In this document: positions 4,641 to 7,394 of the stretch, piece by piece | Position numbering within the stretch: the first letter of the stretch is position 1 | How the letters are laid out: the number at the start of each line of letters is the position of its first letter | Assembly (NCBI GenBank): GCA_017632555.1 | Contig: JAGBRF010000044.1 | Coordinates: 1 to 7,394 of the forward strand | From: Alphaproteobacteria bacterium | GTDB taxonomy: Bacteria; Pseudomonadota; Alphaproteobacteria; RF32; UBA3637 | DNA length: 7,394 nt | Direction: 5' to 3' | Position numbers and translations under genes: made by a program | The notes under the pieces: model-generated | Databases searched by the model: none | What the model was told of the DNA's origin: nothing | What the model saw: only the letters and a program-made list of their open reading frames with translations

Positions 4641-5570
4641 ATGGAAAAAAACAAAAAAGAAATATTTTCACTGCATACTCATACTGTTGGCTTTGATGGA
4701 AGCAACAGCGTGCAGGAAATGGTGCAAGCTGCTCAACAAATCGGGTACAGTGCAATTGGTATTACAAATCACTTTATTGTGTATCCGGGCATTGAAAACA
4801 CTGCTATCTACAAAGTTGCAAAATTTCCGCCCAAAGAAGGAAGAATTCCGTATCATCAAATGTATTCTTTAAGTTTTGAAGATGCTTTGGAAAAATTCAA
4901 ACGCAACTATGACGAAATTGAAAAGGTTAAAGCGCAAACATCTTTTCCGATTTACAAAGGAATGGAAGCTGACTTCTTTCAATACGCCGGTTGGGGTGAA
5001 AACTTTGCAAAAGCTTTGGATACATTAAAGCCGGATTATGTCATCGGATCAACTCATTTTTCCGTTTATAAAGGGCAACTTATGAATATGCATGATGTTC
5101 AACTTTTGCCGGAAAAACAAAGAAATGAAGTTATCCATGATTATTGGAAAAATGCGCGTAAAGCAATAAAGTCCGGATTTTTTAACTTTATGGCTCATTT
5201 GGATTTATACAAACTGCGTGGTTTGGGGCTTGAAGATGAGTTCCGTGAAGATGAAAAAGAAACGGTTGCTTGCTTGGCGGAATGTGGCGTTGCGGCAGAA
5301 ATCAACACCGGTTTGTTGGGTAAGAAAAACAAATACGGGAAAGATTATGATACCGACACATTATTGCAATTGTTGCAATTATTCGCTCAATTCAAAATTC
5401 CGACTTTTTTAAGCGATGATGCGCATAAAATCGGAAGTTTGGCTGCCGGATATGACGTTGCTTCTAAAACAGCCGATCAGGCGGGCGTGGTGCAGTATTG
5501 CCGTCCGATTTGTAAAAACGGCAAATTCCAGTTGGAAAAATATTTGGTTCAACAAAATGAAAGACAATAA
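4641..5570 (+). CDS. PHP-domain phosphoesterase, histidinol-phosphatase (HisK)-like
   Basis: This 309-aa cytoplasmic protein has a complete PHP metal site: H-T-H at 12-14 with Asp19, N-H at 43-44, G-M-E-A-D (Glu109), S-T-H-F (His139), A-H-L-D (His186, Asp188), E-I-N-T (Glu220) and S-D-D-A-H (Asp259/260, His262). PHP enzymes use a multinuclear metal centre to hydrolyse phosphate esters. The order and spacing match the monofunctional histidinol-phosphatase branch, which is usually about 260-290 aa. No other histidine-biosynthesis gene is near, and the neighbours are a HAD phosphatase and ankyrin proteins, so a different substrate (nucleotide, nucleic-acid end or sugar phosphate) is quite possible. 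An insertion around 50-100 includes extra aromatic residues that could set specificity. The ATG has an AAGGAG SD (4628-4633); the leader and first bases (AAGGAGAATAAAAATGGA) are the same as at the 220-aa gene. Confidence 0.9.
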   Translation: MEKNKKEIFSLHTHTVGFDGSNSVQEMVQAAQQIGYSAIGITNHFIVYPGIENTAIYKVAKFPPKEGRIPYHQMYSLSFEDALEKFKRNYDEIEKVKAQTSFPIYKGMEADFFQYAGWGENFAKALDTLKPDYVIGSTHFSVYKGQLMNMHDVQLLPEKQRNEVIHDYWKNARKAIKSGFFNFMAHLDLYKLRGLGLEDEFREDEKETVACLAECGVAAEINTGLLGKKNKYGKDYDTDTLLQLLQLFAQFKIPTFLSDDAHKIGSLAAGYDVASKTADQAGVVQYCRPICKNGKFQLEKYLVQQNERQ

Positions 5571-5592
5571 AAGGAGGGTAAAATGACAAACT
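5569..5592 (+). repeat. 24-bp direct repeat, copy 1 (leader and start of the first ankyrin gene)
   Basis: It spans the SD (AGGAGGGT), the ATG and the first codons (Met-Thr-Asn) of the 110-aa gene. An identical 24-bp copy lies at 5924-5947. The match shows that the duplication took in the translation initiation region. Confidence 0.9.
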
Positions 5593-5915
5593 ATGAAAAC
5601 ACTTGGGGACAAATCGATTGGGACGATGGAAAACCCGAAGAAATCAAAAAACAAGTTCAATCTTTGATTGATCAAGGGGCGGATGTAAATGCCACGGACC
5701 GTTTGGGTAAATCACCCCTGACAAAGGCATTAAGACATCAATACTTTGATATCGCCGATGTGCTTGTTGTAAACGGTGCAAAACCAACTTTTGCGGATTT
5801 GCAATTTTTCATGGGAGAATTTGCAAAAAGTTCGCAAGAAGTTGAAACCACAAGGTTGGCTATGGAACGAAAAATGGAAATAGCTGTGGAAAAATTAAAA
5901 AGTCATACCAGATAA
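5583..5915 (+). CDS. Short ankyrin-repeat protein (110 aa), paralogue of the next gene
   Basis: The product starts M-T-N and shares a Trp-rich N-terminal motif with its neighbour (T-W-G-Q-I-D-W, then G-K-P-E-E-I-K-K-Q). Residues ~20-37 form the first ankyrin helix pair ending in D-Q-G-A-D-V-N-A, and ~41-70 a second repeat (G-K-S-P-L-T-K-A-L, then I-A-D-V-L-V-V-N-G-A-K-P). The last ~40 residues form a helix rich in Glu, Lys and Met, perhaps a coiled coil. Ankyrin repeats mediate protein-protein contacts; no enzyme motif is present. The AGGAGGGT SD lies 4 nt from the ATG, and the gene begins 12 nt after the PHP stop. It may be a shortened copy of the 274-aa gene or the separate partner of a heteromeric complex. 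It has no signal peptide, so a secreted-effector role has no direct support. Confidence 0.82.
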   Translation: MTNYENTWGQIDWDDGKPEEIKKQVQSLIDQGADVNATDRLGKSPLTKALRHQYFDIADVLVVNGAKPTFADLQFFMGEFAKSSQEVETTRLAMERKMEIAVEKLKSHTR

Positions 5916-5923
5916 AAACAAAG

Positions 5924-5947
5924 AAAAGGAGGGTAAAATGACAAACT
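5924..5947 (+). repeat. 24-bp direct repeat, copy 2 (leader and start of the second ankyrin gene)
   Basis: Identical to 5569-5592, again covering the SD, the ATG and the first codons. Similarity continues beyond it at protein level over about the first 40 residues. Confidence 0.9.
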
Positions 5948-6762
5948 TAAAAAATTGGGATGAAACTTGGGGTGCTATTGATTGGGAAAAAGGCAAACCG
6001 GATGAAATAAAAAAACAAATACAAGATTTGTTGGACGTTGGAGTCAATGTAAATGCAAAAGATTGTACCGGTGAAAGTCCTTTATCCCAAGCGGTTAAAG
6101 CAAATCAAACGGAAGTCGTTGAATTTTTAATTGATTCCGGTGCGAATGTGAATGCATTTTGTGATTTGGATACAATATTAATGGAAGCTGCTAAATTCAG
6201 TAACCCGGAAATTGTTATGGCTTTGATAGAAGCCGGTGCCGATGTGAATGCAGAATCATATTGGGATCAACAAACGGCCTTGATGTACGCTGTTAAAGAT
6301 AACAGTCCAGAAGTCGTTGAAATATTGCTCGGATACGGTGCAGATGATTTGGCTATTAACTATGACGATGAAACACCAAGATCATTAGCAGAAGAACGGG
6401 GAAACCAAAAAATTCTTGATTTGGTGGTGTATAAGGGCATAGATGAAAAATCATTTGAGGCCAAAGTCAGACAATTTAAGAAATTAAAAGAAAATAACAA
6501 TGATGCACGGGCGTTGAAACGTGAAGAAATCAGACAAATAAAGGAAAAAATTCGAAAATTGTCTAAAAAATCTGCTGCCAAATGGGTGAAGAAAGCCGAA
6601 GAATTATCTGCTGATTTGACAACAACTTCACCGGAACGGCATGCGTTGGCCGAAAAATTACAACTGATGCGTCAAAAGTACGGTTGTATAGCAAAAAAAC
6701 GTGCTATGGATAATAAATTTATTGCTGAATTACGCAAAACCGTGAACCGTGGACGTTGTTAG
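5938..6762 (+). CDS. Ankyrin-repeat protein with basic helical C-terminal region (274 aa)
   Basis: The N-terminal cap has W-D-E-T-W-G-A-I-D-W and G-K-P-D-E-I-K-K-Q, with a first helix pair to ~40 (V-N-V-N-A). Full ankyrin repeats follow at ~43-73 (G-E-S-P-L-S-Q-A-V, then S-G-A-N-V-N-A), ~77-107 (A-G-A-D-V-N-A) and ~111-141 (T-A-L-M-Y-A-V, then Y-G-A-D), with a closing repeat at ~145-163. Residues ~165-274 are helical and very basic (K-L-S-K-K-S-A-A-K-W-V-K-K; C-terminus T-V-N-R-G-R-C), suggesting contact with nucleic acid, an acidic partner or the membrane; this is inference. The AGGAGGGT SD lies 4 nt from the ATG, 22 nt after the short paralogue. It is last in the cluster, with a terminator 10 nt after the TAG. 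There is no signal peptide. Probable role: scaffold or inhibitor for the cluster's other proteins. Confidence 0.9.
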   Translation: MTNLKNWDETWGAIDWEKGKPDEIKKQIQDLLDVGVNVNAKDCTGESPLSQAVKANQTEVVEFLIDSGANVNAFCDLDTILMEAAKFSNPEIVMALIEAGADVNAESYWDQQTALMYAVKDNSPEVVEILLGYGADDLAINYDDETPRSLAEERGNQKILDLVVYKGIDEKSFEAKVRQFKKLKENNNDARALKREEIRQIKEKIRKLSKKSAAKWVKKAEELSADLTTTSPERHALAEKLQLMRQKYGCIAKKRAMDNKFIAELRKTVNRGRC

Positions 6763-6771
6763 TATAACGAT

Positions 6772-6801
6772 AAAGGGGTGGTCTTTAAGGCCACTCCTTT
6801 T
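6772..6801 (+). terminator. Rho-independent terminator closing the cluster
   Basis: AAAGGGGTGGTC (6772-6783) pairs with GGCCACTCCTTT (6789-6800) as a 12-bp stem with two G-U wobbles and a TTTAA loop, followed by a short T tract ending at 6801. It begins 10 nt after the second ankyrin stop, so it marks the operon end. The T run is short but the stem is strong. Confidence 0.8.
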
Positions 6802-6813
6802 GTAAAATAAAGA

Positions 6814-6842
6814 TTGCTTTTTCCTGCAAAATATAGTATAAT
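6814..6842 (+). promoter_or_regulatory. Predicted sigma70 promoter of the 3'-terminal gene
   Basis: TTGCTT (6814-6819) and a perfect TATAAT (6837-6842) are separated by exactly 17 nt. The start would fall near 6849, giving a ~32-nt leader to the ATG at 6881. Lying just after a terminator, it indicates an independent transcription unit. Confidence 0.75.
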
Positions 6843-6880
6843 AACAGAATAAAGAAGAGTTTGTATTTAAGGGAAAAACA

Positions 6881-7394
6881 ATGCCGTCAGAGGATTCAAA
6901 GACTATATCGCCAGATGATTATTCCGCAAAACAGTCGTTTATTAAACGGCTGATGAATTTTGGCGAAAAACCGGATAAGGAAGAAGAAGATTTTAAGGAA
7001 AAAATGGATTTTTTCTTAAACGGTGAAAAACAATCTTTCGGAAAAAAATTTAAAAACTTTTTTATAAATCCCAATGAAGCGCAACAATATGGTCGCCGGG
7101 CTTTCTTGGGTGAACTTTTTTCGTTGGCTTCGCAAACGATTTCTCCTTTTGCGGCGGTGAACAGAAGTCTTTTGGCCGCAACATTCGGTTTGCAACAAAG
7201 TAATGCTTTTGTCAATAAAGTAAATGATAATTTGGCGCGCGCATCACAAATCAGCATTTATAACAGGGCATCTAATTCTTTGATAAAAGAAATCAAAACA
7301 ACAATGCCCGAGGTTGAACAGGATTTAAAAGCCGATATTTTAAGGCATAATACGGACAGAATAGTCGATGATTTGTATCAGTCTGTTCATTTCA
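6881..7394 (+). CDS. Unrecognised protein, N-terminal 171 residues (runs off window)
   Basis: The frame opens with ATG 6881 behind an AAGGGA SD (6869-6874) and stays open to the window edge. I do not recognise it. The N-terminus (~1-62) is hydrophilic, with acidic and basic clusters (D-K-E-E-E-D-F-K-E-K-M-D-F-F) and no signal peptide. Around 71-104 comes G-R-R-A-F-L-G-E-L-F-S-L-A-S followed by a moderately hydrophobic stretch. That resembles a twin-arginine signal in wording, but it lies far from the start and an acidic residue follows the motif, so it may be only an amphipathic or membrane-associated helix. Residues ~105-171 are helical and polar. A minus-strand frame over the same bases has no SD and is taken as a shadow. 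It has its own promoter and is probably not part of the ankyrin cluster. Confidence 0.75.
   Translation, partial: MPSEDSKTISPDDYSAKQSFIKRLMNFGEKPDKEEEDFKEKMDFFLNGEKQSFGKKFKNFFINPNEAQQYGRRAFLGELFSLASQTISPFAAVNRSLLAATFGLQQSNAFVNKVNDNLARASQISIYNRASNSLIKEIKTTMPEVEQDLKADILRHNTDRIVDDLYQSVHF

Noticed and set aside
1..7394. CRISPR array, insertion sequence or transposase
   Set aside because: No regularly spaced repeats, no transposase-like translation and no terminal inverted repeats were seen on either strand. The repeats found are a tandem 17-mer and a duplicated gene leader.

Overview
This window most likely comes from a chromosome of a low-GC bacterium. It encodes an rRNA methyltransferase of the RlmB type, a tRNA-Tyr/tRNA-Gly pair with CCA encoded in the DNA, sigma70-like promoters and strong Shine-Dalgarno (SD) sites. 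The tRNA-Tyr(GUA)-tRNA-Gly(UCC) order, the XRE regulator style and the ankyrin proteins fit a host-associated alphaproteobacterium. That placement is inference; no gene here settles it.

Layout: (1) 1-1100 (+), the 3' part of a DUF262/HNH nuclease related to GmrSD-type restriction proteins. (2) 1102-1821 (-), rlmB, convergent with it and only one base away. (3) 1872-1924, two back-to-back promoters that share a -35 sequence, one for rlmB and one for the tRNAs. (4) 1944-2111 (+), tRNA-Tyr and tRNA-Gly, closed by a terminator. (5) 2161-2880 (-), an XRE-family regulator. (6) 3075-6762 (+), a tight unidirectional cluster: a 75-aa charged protein, a 20-aa hydrophobic micropeptide, a 220-aa protein of unknown family, a HAD-like phosphatase lying in the same frame just after that gene's TGA, a PHP-domain phosphoesterase and two paralogous ankyrin proteins, closed by a terminator at 6772-6801. 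(7) 6881 to the window end (+), an unrecognised gene with a near-consensus promoter, truncated by the window.

Region 6 is the most unusual part. It has a divergent regulator, two different predicted phosphoesterases (HAD and PHP), two ankyrin proteins that probably bind protein partners, and two very small proteins, all with strong SD sites and short spacers. By eye it is more AT-rich than rlmB and it lies directly beyond a tRNA pair, so it looks like an accessory cassette. I cannot match this gene set to a named system. Recent sequence change is visible inside it: an exact 17-bp tandem duplication has shifted the 3' end of the HAD gene, the HAD gene lacks a proper N-terminal strand unless the upstream TGA is crossed, and the ankyrin genes look like a tandem duplication that kept the same leader.
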